Assembly: GCF_040869045.1 (NCBI RefSeq)
Contig: NC_090319.1
Coordinates: 384,229,601 to 384,293,600 of the forward strand
Length of the DNA stretch: 64,000 nucleotides
Reading direction: 5' to 3'
Source: Eurosta solidaginis
Lineage: Eukaryota > Arthropoda > Insecta > Diptera > Tephritidae
Positions within the stretch are counted from its first letter, which is position 1. Each line of letters opens with the position of its first letter. A program made the translations under genes and the position numbers. The notes under the pieces were generated by a model, which saw only the letters and a list, made by a program, of their open reading frames with translations, searched no databases and had not been told where the DNA came from. Positions 21,701 through 30,117 of the stretch are shown in pieces.

Positions 21701-23492
21701 CTTGCAGATGCCGTTCGGAGTCGGCATAAAACATGTAGGTCCCGTCCGGCCAATTTGTAGGGAAAAATCAAGAGGAGCACGACGCCAATTGGAAGAGAAG
21801 CTCGGCCTTAGATCTATTCGGAGGTTATCGTGCCTTACATTTATTTTTTTTTTTATTAGAAAACACAGAAAATTCAGGAAATTTCGTATGAATCGAATTT
21901 ATATGTGAGGGCATATAGGATTCCTATGAAATTTTTTCACAGTATGAATTTGTATCTGTGCCTATTCTTCAGGGCAAAATCAAAACAAAAGTGCTATAAG
22001 GGTGTAGGGGTTGAGCAGCTCTGCTTATATACTTAATATGAATATAACTCAAAGGCTTCTTATAATAATTCAAAACCATACTTAAAATTACGCTTCCACT
22101 TATACCTTAAGTAATTAGCTCTGCGTTGATTTAAGGTATGGATGCGGACACGTCTTCATAATGCCAGTCAAATAGCATGTCAACAGTTTGCTCACTAGTT
22201 TTAATTATTGCAAATGAAAAACTGATTTTGCAAATACCAATTTTAAACGTTGTGCGAAACGCTTAACGATCGAATTCTAACCTAGTTCTCGATTAGAAAG
22301 GCATTTTACATTAGAATTCTAATGTTTGGTTTGGTTGAACTGGCCGGTCAATAAAGACCTCACATAAACTGAATGTGTCCATAGTGTTACCAGAATCTGT
22401 TTGACGACCAAACGGAAAAACCCCAATCAGGTGCCAGGACATATGTTATAGAATAACTCCGTCCTCTTGGCAAATACTAGCTGGAGCCTTGACCTGGCGA
22501 GCGCAGGTCATGAACACAGAACATGCTCAACCGTTTGTTCCTGCAGCTCACATTTACTATACTTGCTGTTACTGACGAGGCCTAACTTATAAGCATGTGA
22601 CGCCAGAGGGCAGTGTCCAGTCAGTATGCCCATCGCGAGCCTTAAGTAATCTCTCTTCAGATTTATGAGCCACTTTGTGAGTCTGAAATCGTAGGCTTTG
22701 CACATGATCTTACAAATTTCGCAGCCGCGCGCTTTTGTCCACGCCTTTCCTGCTTGATGGATCAATTCTAATGTAAAATCACACTATTTTTCCAATGTTA
22801 GAAAGTGTGTTTACTGGGGTATTACCAATCAATATTAAAAATTGGACTTTAAATAAAACTGCTAAAACCGCAAACTCGGCATTTTCCTCGCTCGTAAACG
22901 TTTTACCCAATACTGTACAAGAAATGTTTTATATTGCTCACTTATATTTATACTTTTAGGGTGATATATGGGCTGAAACCAGCATGTTAGGGTTGCGTTG
23001 GCGATATTTGGCGCTAATGGAGGGTAAAGTCTATGATATTACGGAATGGGCCAACTGTCAAAAGGGGGCGCTTTCCCACTTAGAACCAAACTCACATATG
23101 GTGCAATATCGCATTGTGCGTGGTGCACAACAACAGCAAACACCGCAGCAGCAACAACACCATCAACAGCAGCCATCTGCTTATGCGCATCATTCACCAC
23201 ATCACCAAAATGCTCAACAGCCATATACGCAACAGCCTGGCGCACATCACGAGCGTAATAGTAGTGGAAAATTTAAGCGTAATATACCACCTAGGTAAGT
23301 TAAAATTAAGATTGCCCCTATTCGTCCATATATAATCTTATATTATTTATTTCCTTTTTATTCTTTCTAATTTAAAGCGAAGCATCATTACATGACTTCC
23401 TTGATAACTTGTACGGCGGTCAACATCCCAATCCAGCAAATGTGTCATCGGCTTACTCAAATCCTTCACGTAGACGTACGCGCCGCAATTAA
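7429..23492 (+). CDS. DNAJC14: DnaJ homolog subfamily C member 14-like protein (six coding exons)
   Basis: My model joins 7429-9743, 9800-9953, 15270-15394, 15465-15567, 22960-23294 and 23378-23492. All junctions are GT-AG and in phase, giving 1048 aa. DNAJC14 is a J-domain co-chaperone of the ER membrane that stimulates Hsp70 and helps membrane-protein export. Seen here: a long Asn/Gln/Ser-rich N-terminus (1 to about 640), a hydrophobic membrane segment (about 654-678), a J domain (about 768-825) with HPD at 797-799, and the Cys-rich Jiv90-type domain (about 824-960) with CxxC at 866-869 and 888-891. A Gln/His-rich stretch and a basic C-terminus (RRRTRRN) follow. The start is the first ATG of the frame; a GTG nine bases upstream is not used. 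The probable Drosophila counterpart is CG14650 (from memory). Introns 2 and 4 are swollen by mobile elements. Confidence 0.88.
9800..9953 (+). CDS. DNAJC14: DNAJC14-like exon 2: J domain
   Basis: Follows acceptor TATAATTTTAG. The exon completes Ser772 and encodes [19 protein letters not shown], then the HPD tripeptide needed to stimulate Hsp70 ATPase, then a [12 protein letters not shown] helix and FELIG. It ends CCG|GTAATG in phase 0. The intron on its left is only 56 bases; the one on its right is 5.3 kb and holds LINE sequence. Confidence 0.92.
10020..10130 (+). repeat. (GTT)n-headed dispersed repeat, short copy
   Basis: Starts with GTTGTTGTTGTTGTTGTAGC, then ACACTCCCCGAAGGCCTTGG, a self-complementary stem GGGGAGTGTT, and CTTTGCCGGATGCAGATCC. 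The same text recurs at 13112 and 14228. Copies start at the GTT run and break off at different points, as expected of a retroposed sequence. Confidence 0.65.
10300..13017 (-). mobile_element. Jockey-type LINE, 5'-truncated
   Basis: A long LINE body on the - strand whose 3' end is marked by a (CAA)n run (10303-10323, read as GTTGTTG on +). It lies in intron 2 of the DNAJC14-like gene, antisense to it. The 5' end breaks inside the endonuclease domain near 13017 and abuts an inverted piece of the dispersed repeat. Confidence 0.85.
10361..12976 (-). CDS. Jockey-clade LINE ORF2: endonuclease end and reverse transcriptase
   Basis: An uninterrupted frame of about 870 codons. It enters in the last third of an APE-type endonuclease ([13 protein letters not shown], then [13 protein letters not shown] with the SDH motif). 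RT follows: [62 protein letters not shown] and the catalytic YADD (near 11457-11468). It ends with a Cys-rich motif [17 protein letters not shown] near 10470-10515 and a stop at 10361. No RNase H domain is seen, as in Jockey. The intact frame suggests recent insertion, but ORF1 and the first two thirds of the endonuclease are missing, so it cannot move by itself. Confidence 0.85.
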   Translation of the reverse strand: MRADSRGEMLADQIEETTFCTINGDAPTRMVGSCHSSPDISIVSAELVNCVNWQPMVSLASDHLPILVSLERTADFIVTEKRTFINFKKGKWEEYKSFTDNLFAALPIPTDARQGERAFRKVIESASARFIPAGRIPEIRPHFPAEAANLARERDVIRQLDPGDSQIRDINQRIRLLVDEHKRAKWEEHLRGCNLSTGVGKFWSTVKSLSNPTKHKDKVSIAFGDKVLSDAKKCASAFCRQYIMHSTVDKVRRRANRHAHKHKFSASPITITAKEVEDAIGRAKPSKAVGPDGIAMPMLKSLGKEGFKYLAQVFNLSLSTFVIPEKWRMAKVVPLLKPGKPANIGESYRPISLLSPVAKTLEAILLPYFQANLQLASHQHGFRKLHSTTSALNAISTQINCGLNQNPHHRTVLVALDLSKAFDTVNHGSLLQDLEGSTLPPCLKRWTANYLGGRQASVLFRNETSKPRIIKQGVPQGGVLSPLLFNFYISKLPSPPEGVTIVSYADDCTVMATGPGPQIDELCNKINGYLPDLSSFFASRNLALSPTKSSATLFTTWTSQMSTILNIHVDGSTLPTVLHPKILGVTFDQDLHFGEHAAAIVPRIQSRNKILKSLAGSTWGKDKETLMTTYKAISQPITCYASPIWSPSLKITHWKKLQACQNTALRIATGCLLMSPEHHLHNEARILPIRERNDMLTKQFLLNTQKPGHPNRHLIDEPAPPRGLRSHLRKHFEEIRHLRTQPYEAKKHKQVLGELHKQASDLYAGNCPVNPVLKVKYPKLAEEERILPRETRVTLAQLRSGYCNRLNSYLSRINPDIQNVCPACNVSPHDTNHLFNCNVEPTPLTPLSLWSTPVETASFLGLPLEDIDDSL
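13018..13111 (-). repeat. Inverted 3' piece of the dispersed (GTT)n repeat
   Basis: Reverse complement of the end of the repeat seen at 14041-14172: GGAGAAGCTATAAATTG, TACGATAGGCATACCT, CCGCGGGTA and CCGCTGGGG occur in order on the - strand. Its position at the broken 5' end of the LINE suggests the LINE copied or inserted next to an older copy. Confidence 0.5.
13112..14172 (+). repeat. (GTT)n-headed dispersed repeat, long copy split by a LINE tail
   Basis: Starts GTTGTTGTAGCGATAAAGC and runs through GATACAGATCCGGTACGTTC, GCCATGAGGAGTTTGGGG and GGATTCGCCGCGGATAGG to 13365. It resumes at about 14041 with AAGCTTATATTGCGCTGG and ends CCTAACCCACTGGGGG. The gap is filled by another LINE fragment. 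This is the fullest copy in the window (about 390 bases). No open frame; it is likely a SINE or the tail of a non-LTR family. Confidence 0.6.
13366..14040 (-). mobile_element. LINE 3' fragment with (TAAA)n tail (family 2, copy 1)
   Basis: The 3' end is a TTTA run on the + strand (13375-13396). Upstream on the - strand comes a broken ORF2 C-terminus including [20 protein letters not shown] (13493-13759), with [11 protein letters not shown] further upstream in another frame. The same text pattern (RIERIQKLF..., LRGVADCPVLLERIF) appears in the fragment at 59385-60320, so both belong to one family. Confidence 0.65.
14228..14410 (+). repeat. (GTT)n-headed dispersed repeat, third copy
   Basis: Starts TTTTGTTGTTGTAGCGATAA, then ACACTCCCCGAAGGCCTTGG, CTTTGCCGGATGCAGGTCC and CGACCATCTCGAGAACAA, breaking off near 14410. 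Same order as the copies at 10020 and 13112. Confidence 0.65.
14560..15240. repeat. Decayed repeat array with TTTCGG words
   Basis: TTTCGGAA, TTTCGGGAT and close variants recur every 20-40 bases (for example near 14640, 14702, 14722, 14749, 14769 and 14820), separated by ACTATTAGG- and GATTGGG-like words. No protein family fits the frame at 14662-14952. It probably represents an old minisatellite inside intron 2. Confidence 0.4.
15270..15394 (+). CDS. DNAJC14: DNAJC14-like exon 3: start of the Jiv90-type region
   Basis: Acceptor AACTTTTAG at 15261-15269 and donor AATAAG|GTAAAA. Encodes [20 protein letters not shown] and a further predicted helix ([20 protein letters not shown]), ending with two bases of Arg865. 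An alpha-helical linker between the J domain and the Cys-rich part is expected for this family. Confidence 0.87.
15465..15567 (+). CDS. DNAJC14: DNAJC14-like exon 4: Cys-rich zinc-binding part
   Basis: Acceptor ATAATTTTAG, donor GAA|GTACGT. Encodes [20 protein letters not shown] then [10 protein letters not shown]. Two CxxC pairs with nearby histidines fit the zinc-binding core of the Jiv90 domain. Confidence 0.9.
15568..16158. other. Intron 4, left part, no recognised element
   Basis: AT-rich intron sequence after exon 4. The words CGATTAGAATACG and CGAATTCTTACGCC resemble pieces near 22270, so this could be one end of a further repeat, but no clean ends are visible. Confidence 0.35.
17700..17870. 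repeat. Imperfect array of AAATCCCC-like words
   Basis: The words AAATCCGC, AAATCCCCA, GAATCCCC, AAATCCCAT, AAATCCAC, AAATCCCC and AAATCCTC occur every 12-25 bases. The - strand frame across it is low complexity and not credible as a gene. Confidence 0.45.
18030..18120 (+). repeat. tRNA-like (SINE-head-like) segment
   Basis: AGTGGCACAGAGGCTTAGG resembles a pol III A box and CGGTTCAATGCCAGATC a B box, about 35 bases apart. A functional tRNA fold (acceptor stem, anticodon loop) is not convincing, so I read it as a decayed tRNA-derived SINE head. Confidence 0.4.
18802..20090. mobile_element. Foldback element with about 160-bp inverted arms
   Basis: The left arm (about 18802-18975) runs from AGTATTTTTTCCATTC through CTTTTTCAAAGAGGCATTTT to GATATTTTTCCTTTAAAATG. 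The right arm (about 19923-20090) is its reverse complement with small changes, ending GAAAAGAATGGAAAAAATAC. The interior contains a simple TCCGTCCGTCCG tract (19651-19662) and a stretch found widely in fly repeats (CATGAAATTTGGTATGTAGG). No coding frame is seen. Confidence 0.65.
20480..20860 (+). pseudogene. Penelope-like GIY-YIG domain remnant
   Basis: Frame 1 gives [20 protein letters not shown] then [11 protein letters not shown]. After a deletion or frameshift near 20620, another frame gives [20 protein letters not shown] and then the [15 protein letters not shown] and [14 protein letters not shown] blocks. This is the same domain order as the second Penelope pair at 48421-49572 but diverged. 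RT is absent. Confidence 0.75.
20878..21066. repeat. Dispersed MITE-like repeat (copy 2 of the window-start repeat)
   Basis: The right half (20982-21065) matches bases 1-84. The left half (CAATCGATTATTGGTGCCG, GTAACCGTATCG, CCAACCAATTAG) resembles sequences at 33220-33300 and 45600-45660 (CCATTAATCGATTATATTG, CCAACTGGTTTTCGG). Probably one complete small element. Confidence 0.5.
21335..21375 (+). ncRNA. Hammerhead-like motif with one core change
   Basis: GCCC, CTGGAGA (21339-21345), stem GCTAAA/TTTAGC, GAAA (21364-21367), CGTC, then GGG pairing with CCC. The GAAACGTC run is the canonical hammerhead 3' core and cleavage triplet, but the first core reads CTGGAGA where CTGANGA is required, so it is probably inactive. 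It lies 475 bases downstream of the Penelope fragment at 20480-20860, as expected for an element tail. Confidence 0.45.
21495..21853 (+). mobile_element. tRNA-derived SINE, copy 1
   Basis: The head reads CCGTGGTGTGATGGTAGCGT (A-box like) and CTGGGTTCAACTCCCGGGC (B box GGTTCAACTCC). The body contains GCCCCTCGGCAGTGTCTGG, CTCATCTGCCTTGCAGATGC and GAGGAGCACGACGCC, and a T-rich tail follows CGTGCCTTACATTTATT. TATTAGAAAAC occurs on both sides (21484-21494 and 21854-21864), an 11-bp target duplication from LINE-driven insertion. Other copies are at 48527, 54293, 62573 and 44990. Confidence 0.85.
22320..22790 (-). pseudogene. LOA-like LINE C-terminal fragment
   Basis: On the - strand from about 22765 it reads [20 protein letters not shown], then [20 protein letters not shown] and a Cys/His end [11 protein letters not shown] decayed 3' tail follows with GTCTTTATTGACCGGCC. 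It matches the C-terminal part of the larger copy at 31500-33150 (AGKAWVQARGCK..., LMAGILTGHRLLASHA). No RT or RNase H is present here. Confidence 0.7.
22960..23294 (+). CDS. DNAJC14: DNAJC14-like exon 5: end of the Jiv90 domain and Gln/His-rich stretch
   Basis: Acceptor TATACTTTTAG, donor CCTAG|GTAAGT. Begins [20 protein letters not shown] and continues [12 protein letters not shown], blocks typical for the DNAJC14 C-terminus. It then turns into a Gln/His-rich run ([15 protein letters not shown]). The preceding intron is 7.4 kb and packed with mobile elements. Confidence 0.9.
23378..23492 (+). CDS. DNAJC14: DNAJC14-like exon 6: C-terminus
   Basis: Acceptor TTTAAAG. Completes Ser1011 and encodes [20 protein letters not shown], ending in the basic tail SRRRTRRN and a TAA at 23490-23492. 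Reading phase and the 83-base intron before it both fit. Confidence 0.87.
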
Positions 23493-23885
23493 TTCAAGAT
23501 TATTTAGTTAGTTTAGAAAAGTGTTCTACTATTCTGAATTCTTACCTTTTATCTCTTGAAATGTACAAGTTTTTATTATCTATACATATATGCATGTTAA
23601 AATAATACTTTAACTCTTAAATTCGCATAATTGCATTATAATACATCAGAATAATTATAATTTTTGTAACCATGATTGGTACGTTTACACATATCCTTTT
23701 TTTGAAACGTTTTTAAACCAGCCACTGCGCTTGATTAATTAATTAAAATACATATAGCTCAGATGCAAGCGCTGTTGGTAGAAGTGTGGCTGCCATCTGT
23801 CGCACGGTCCACCAGTGTCAGTAAATCTGTACTGCAAAATTGTCGCTTTGCACGACTGTCTCCCTTTTTTCTGTAGGGTATGTAT
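23493..23885 (+). other. 3' flank of the DNAJC14-like gene
   Basis: AT-rich sequence that should include the 3' UTR. There is no AATAAA soon after the stop; the nearest clear ones are beyond the TIR element, around 25060-25160. The UTR may end with a weaker signal or run on through the element. Confidence 0.35.
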
Positions 23886-23887
23886 TA

Positions 23888-24528
23888 GGCCGGGTCGATT
23901 TGTGGAGAGGCAAAAAAATCGCCCATTGCTCTGGGAAAATCATATTCTAGGGATCAAAATAAGAAACTTTGCCGAAGGAACCATACCTCTAAAACGAATT
24001 CTGATGTCCCCCCTTTGGGTCGTAGGGGCAAATTTTGAAAAATCTCACTTTGAAATGCCTATGTTTTTTCTTTTTGGAGTTTATTTTTCTCTTTAGAAAT
24101 TTATTTAGTCAGAACATATGTAAATGAAAAATGAATTTAACTTAGTAATAGAAAAGAAATTAAAAAAAATATATTAGAAATTAGCGTTTTTACAACCCCC
24201 TTTTAAAACCAAGGCATCACAGTGATGCATTTGCATGTCGTAAACATAGTTGTGTGGGTTTTTTATTCAACCGTTTTAAAAAAATGAAGGTATCACTGTG
24301 TCACAATTGCAGATCGTAAAATTGCTTGTTGTGTTTTTTTTAAGCCACCACAAGACACAGCAGGTAGAATTGAAATTGCCCCTACACAAAAGTTCGAACC
24401 AAGGGGGGGGGGGGGGGGGGACATCAGAATTCATTTTAGAGGTATGGTTCCTTCGGCAAAGTTTCTTATTTTGATCCCTAGAATACGATTTTCACAGAGC
24501 AATGAGCGATTTTTAAATCGACCCGCCC
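23888..24528. mobile_element. 641-bp TIR element with long inverted ends and G18 tract
   Basis: The left end GGCCGGGTCGATTTGTGG is mirrored by the right end (CGACCCGCCC on +), each next to TA. Similarity continues for about 130 bases per arm (CATATTCTAGGGATCAAAAT, GCCGAAGGAACCATACCTCT, CTGATGTCCCCCC). The TA target and GGGCGGGTC-type ends point to a mariner/Tc-like MITE. A run of 18 G at 24403-24420 sits where the left arm has only CCCCCC. No coding frame. Confidence 0.75.
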
Positions 24529-24530
24529 TA

Positions 24531-26077
24531 GTATGTATGTATGTATGTTCATATACAACTATGTAGGCATGTAAGATATGCGTGTTGTGATCTCCTAAAC
24601 AAGGCACTTGATTTTATACAGAACTCAGTATTGAGTATTGAATTAAAATACTATTATCGGCCTTATTCTGATTGCCGAAAGGCAGTATATAGAAAAAAAA
24701 TTTTCCATAAAGAATTTTTAGTATTGTTGTGAGTACGCAGTTTTGTAGCCCATTCGATTTTTATGGCATTTGAAGGAGAAAGCATTCTATTTTAATTGAC
24801 AATTCATTCAAAAATATATGTATATAAATATCTTTTCTGAATATCTTCTAAACAGCACCACTCCAGCACGCGCATATGCAATTATTTCATTTGTTTCAAA
24901 CTTCAAGGAGAGCTACATATATTAGCGTTTTACCAACAGCATACATTTAATTTTCATTTTTTATACATATTTTATGTAATTGTCTCGTGAAAAAGCCATT
25001 TTTACTAAATACTGAATGTATCTTCTACAAAAGAAGCAAAAAACAAAAAAAAAAAAAAAAATAAAATATTTAATAAAATCAACATGACAAACTAAACTAT
25101 TGTAGCAAAAATAAACAAGCGTATGAACAGGATATCTTAATGTACGTTACAACAATAAAAAACTTCAATAAATGCAACATATGTGTATGTTCTTTACTAT
25201 GTATTCTAGTTAGGTACATTTAATGTGTATAAATAATAAAACTTAAATAAATGAATATAAAAATAAAATACACAAGTTGCAAATATGCAAACAAAATTGT
25301 TCACTGAAAGTATGCAAATTTTTTGGTTATTTTTGAATGAAAACTTTATTGTATGAACTCAAAAATTTTATTAGGTAGTATCAAAGCACTTCCAGCTACT
25401 GAGTTATATGTGATATAAGAGACCTGCGCCACATCAACACGTACTGCATACAATGTATAGCACCATAACAATGCGTTTTCGAGCAGCCAAATAATAACAA
25501 TATTCGTAAAGTGCTACTTAATTGATGGAATGTTGCTGATATTCAAGCGGATAATGAGCTGCAATAGCACAGTGAAAATGTTTCATCAGGATTATCTCAT
25601 TCGCATATGACTTATTGATAACGCCAATGGATAGTCGCATTGTCGCTATAGTAAATAGTGGCAACCAAATCCCCATGAGGGCAATATCTATAGAAAAGAT
25701 AAATACGACGCAGATCGATTTGGAATCGTATTCCTTTTGCTTTAAACATACTTGTAAATTGCGTACTTAATGCACCGCATACAAAAACAAATTCCTTTAA
25801 AGTAAAACAAGGCTATATCTTCACATTTTCAACATTGATATACATTTTTATTTCATCAAGTTTGTTATTTTTATAAATTTCAATAATAATTAAATACACT
25901 GAAATCTGCACCAGTTTATTCACAAAAAAAAATACAAAGAGTTTATAAAGCTCTTCAGAATTGCACTTTTATAAAAAAAATTTAAAATTTAAAATTATAA
26001 AAGCTTTATAAACCAATTTTAATTTTTAGGTAGAAGTGTTTAATTAAACGTAGGTATGCATATAAATACATACACAC
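24531..26077. other. AT-rich intergenic sequence
   Basis: Long A/T runs, several AATAAA words (around 25060-25260) and ATGTATGT-type microsatellite bits. No gene or element recognised. Confidence 0.4.
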
Positions 26078-27349
26078 TAGACTGGGTTGGTCCCCATACA
26101 AAAACAAAAAAAAGTTGCTAATGTCCGCCCCTAAATTTAAGGATTATGTTGAGAGGGTTTCGGATAAATTTTTTTTTAACCTTCGAAATACAGCCGAAAT
26201 GGTTTTTTCGTTGTAACTTGGTTATTTGACGACCGATTTTCAAAATTTATATGCCATTATTTTGGCCTTGAGAAGCTTCACATTTTCGTTTAATGTCCTT
26301 TTAAGCTATGAAGTCGTTTTCACATGATTAGGTCAGCTAATAAAGTTGTACCCCATTCCTTACCAAACGAAAGTACTTAAAAATTCAAGAAAATGTTGCT
26401 TTTAAACCATATTACTAAAATAATAAACAATGAAGTTATAGCACTTTCAATATTTATTGCAACTGCTATTTTACCTGATTCTTATTATACTTAGACCTGA
26501 AACTCATGATATTTTTGGAGGAAAAATTATTATTAAGGTTTGCATTAAAAAGTTAATAAAGACATGCCAAATATCATGAATAAGGAAAGTGAAAGTAAAT
26601 ATGTGAGCCAAACCTGTTGTTTCGTATTTATAATAATAACACTTTATGCGACAAACTCAACTTTTTTCTGGGTATTGGACAAAACCCACTTTTTTGTAGA
26701 GATTGAGGCTTATGTAAACAAAGTACTATCTCCGTTTTTCGAAGTTAGCCTCCAAAAAATAGATATCGGCTTACGAAGCTCGAAATTCGACAGACTCTGA
26801 CATCTGACTTTTCACCTCGTATAACAGCTGTTATACTAAATTTCTCAAAAAAAGAATTCAACCCTTCAAATAAGGGAAAAGAGCGGACCAGGACCACATT
26901 TTTACTTATTCAATTTGCTGAACGCGTTAAAAAAAAAAAAAAATTCGAAATGTAGAATTTCGAACTTCGTAAGCCGATATCTATTTTTTGCAGGCTAACT
27001 TCGAAAAACGGATAAAGTACTTTGTTTACATAAGCCTCAATCTCTACAAAAAAGTGGGTTTTGTCCAATACCCAGAAAAAAGTTGAGTTTGTCGCATAAA
27101 GTGTTATTATTATAAATACGAAACAACAGGTTTGGCTCACATATTTACTTTCACTTTCCTTATTCATGATATTTGGCATGTCTTTATTAACTTTTTAATG
27201 CAAACCTTAATAATAATTTTTCCTCCAAAAATATCATGAGTTTCAGGTCTAAGTATAATAAGAATCAGGTAAAATAACAATTGCAGTTGTCTTTGTAGTT
27301 TTAGTAGTAGTATGGTTTAAAAGCAACATTTTCTTGAATTTTTAAGTAC

Positions 27350-28661
27350 TGTCACGGATATTACCACGCCTAAGTTATCCCATCACTAAGGCGATGCTAA
27401 GGCCATGCCAAGCAGTATTTACGTTAATAATCAAATCAAGTATACACATATATAAGGCAGCCCAGAGAGATGTCACACACAGATGCATTTACTTATACGG
27501 CTATGTGCGCGCGAGAGACTGTAAACTACAAACATTCCCATCAATAATTCAATCTTTATGTGTTTACATCAGGCATGCTTAACCAACGAACCGATATCAT
27601 TTCGTTACGATAATTAACGTTAATAAACGAAACAAATTCATTTCGTTTCGTTTATTAACGTTAAAAACGTCAAATTAACGAAATGATTTTGCTTCGTTTT
27701 CTGCCATATCAAAACGAAATCAAATCGTTTATGTTGATTATTAATTTCAAACTATGCTGGCAAAGCTGATTGATGGCGGAGTCATTAAAGGTGAAAGCAT
27801 TAGCCAAGCTGATTGCAACTTTGCTCACGAATTTTGACAGTACGAACATTTCTCAGAGTATTTTTGACATTACCACCAACGAATTACACAAACAAATTAC
27901 ATGGAGTTTGTGTGTGTATGTCCGCTCGCTGTTACCACCTTACGGCTTCACCATGGCTATAGCATTGCCAGCACAATTCAAACATAAAGTATCACGTTTT
28001 TGTTAACGTTTTTAACGTTAACGAAAGCTTTTCGTTTCGGCTAAAAACGAGATACAATTTATCTTGATAATTTCTTTATCGGTAATATTTCGAAGTGTTT
28101 CAACGGAAACGGTGGAAATTTTTTGATAAACGATTAGCTTAACGTTAAGATGCATCCCTGGTTTACATAAACGAATAAATAATTGCGTCTACACATATGT
28201 ACGTATACGAGCAGCGGAGCGGCAATGCACAAACACATGCATATATCTTATCTCAGTGGTCACAAGAGAGGGCAATAATTTGTGCACGTAGTTGTGGCTG
28301 GCGATTTTGTAGCCGAAACAACTAGTAACTTCTGGAAATCGAAGAGCCTAGAAGTATGCAGCGTAAACTATAAAAGCGGTGCAGGCGAGTAAGAAGTAAT
28401 TCAGTTTGATTTGAGTTGTCAAGCAGTTTGATTAACACGATATCTAGCGAGCAATAGCAGTATTATTTTGAATAGTGGAGTTTCATTTGAGCTATCAGTT
28501 TGGTTATTAAGCTATTCGTTGCACAGTTTGAGTGTTATTGTGAAGCATTTTAATAAAGGCCATTTTTGCATTGTTCAATATTGGAGTTATTTATTCAACA
28601 GTTTAGCGATACGAACCTAGCAAAAGGGGCAAATAAGAGGATTTGCAGCAAATTCGTTACA
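27350..28661 (+). mobile_element. Solo LTR (gypsy-like) with a nested hAT MITE
   Basis: Starts TGTCACGGATATTACCACG and ends GCAAATTCGTTACA, so it has TG...CA ends. GTAC flanks both sides (27346-27349 and 28662-28665), a 4-bp target duplication. A TATA box (TATAAA, 28369-28374) and an AATAAA (28552-28557) lie where an LTR should carry them. Minus the nested hAT element and its duplication, the LTR is 713 bases. No internal retroviral-type genes are present, so it is what remains after LTR-LTR recombination. Confidence 0.75.
27570..28160 (+). mobile_element. Non-autonomous hAT-type element (MITE), copy 2
   Basis: Same family as 1165-1743, in opposite orientation. It starts CAGGCATGCTTAACC and ends AACGTTAAGATGCATCCCTG. 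GTTTACAT at 27562-27569 is repeated exactly at 28161-28168, so the 8-bp target duplication is intact. It sits inside the solo LTR, making it the youngest layer of this nest. Confidence 0.87.
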
Positions 28662-28971
28662 GTACTTTCGTTTGGTAAGGAAAAAAGGATTCGTTTGGTA
28701 AGGAAGGGGGACAACTTTATTAGCTGACCTAATCATGTGAAAACGACTTCATAGCTTAAAAGAACATTAAACGGAAATGTGAAGCTTCTCAATGCCAAAA
28801 TAATGACAATTTTAAAAATCGGACGTCAAATAACCAAGTTACAACGAAAAAATCTTTTCGGCTGTATTTGGAAGGATCAAAAAAAATAACAAAAAATTTA
28901 TCCGAAACCCTCTCAACATAATCTTTAAATTTAGGGGCGGACATTAGCAACTTTTTTTTCGACCCAGTCTA

Positions 28972-30110
28972 ATACACACACATGTTTATGCATAAAAATA
29001 TAAATTTATAATAATAGTTAACATACATTATAGTGCTAGCAAGTCTACTTTTAACAATCATACATACATATAAAAATATTTACAATCAAAAGAAAAAGGG
29101 CCGTGTTTGCGCTAGCATTTTACAGGACAAAGCGGCCCTAAACATTGCATAAATACACCTAACTATTTTTTATTTTTACAATTTATTTGTTTTATTTTTG
29201 TTACCAACATCAACATTTGCAGAGCATATATAAATTTCAAGAAAAATAGTTCATTTCAATAACAGTTTTTACTTAATTTTGTTTTTTTTTTATTGGCCAA
29301 CAATTTTTGTTTATAACATCAGGTGCATTTTTTATATTCGAACAAGAGGAATATATTTGAGTTTTAATGGACATACTTGTGGGCATTTCCAAGGCAATGT
29401 GCGTTCCTTACAGTTACATGATCATAAATTCGCAGAATACTTCACAAAAAATTATAATCAAATACGACTTTAATTTCAGGCTTTAAAAAAAAACTTTCCA
29501 ACAGAGAAAAATTTTACAGATGATTTTGTAAATTTAATTTCAAGAATAAAATGGCGTTAATTTGTTCGACTTGAAGGAAAAATGTTTTTAGAGCTATTAC
29601 AAATGTAGCTTTTATTGTTTCATAACTACTAAATGTGCTAGTAAACTGCATTTCGAAAATTTTATGAGAAATATTTTAAATAGATTGTAATACCACGGGG
29701 CGTATGAGAAACATTTAATTCACATTTCAAATGATTAAATAACTAAATCAAAGAATCGACGCATTAGTGCTCCAGAACGATGGAACGGCTATAATGAATT
29801 AAAGGAACGTTCTTTAGCGACCCTCCTAATCGGAAGAACTTCGAATCAGCTGAGGGAATATGTCCTTACTTCCTTATTCACTTTTGGTGATAAAATTCTG
29901 TCGAACTCGAAGCAATTCATTCCAGCAGCATGTAATGCATAATTGGGTTGACTGCACTACAAGAGATGTGAGCATAAACACGGCGATGCCGTGTTGCCCA
30001 TCACTGTCGCCTTCGCAGAAGTTAAGAATCCATTGAAAAGATCAAACATTCGTAAGCAGTAGGAGTGGGAATCAATTAATACCTTCCATTGTTATGTATG
30101 AAAAATTTAA
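28972..30110. other. AT-rich intergenic sequence without recognised genes
   Basis: A short frame at 29279-29473 looks like no known protein. The segment after about 29750 has a more even base content and may be an old element, but I could not place it. Confidence 0.35.
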
Positions 30111-30117
30111 CTTGTAG

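Larger units (their letters stand above)
26080..28969. mobile_element. Long palindromic TIR element carrying nested insertions
   Basis: The ends are GACTGGGTTGGTCC and, reversed, GACTGGGTCGAAAA, both flanked by TA. The left arm (26080 to about 26795) and right arm (about 26950-27349 plus 28666-28969) are nearly identical over about 700 bases each. The spacer is about 155 bases. Each arm carries the same short frame (MPNIMNKESESKYVSQTCC...), which reflects arm identity rather than a gene. A solo LTR interrupts the right arm. The end type resembles the 641-bp element at 23888. Confidence 0.8.

Noticed and set aside
26564..27179. Identical frames (MPNIMNKESESKYV...) on both strands as a gene pair
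   Set aside because: They are the same sequence seen in the two arms of a palindrome; no family, no start context, and frames end at arm boundaries.
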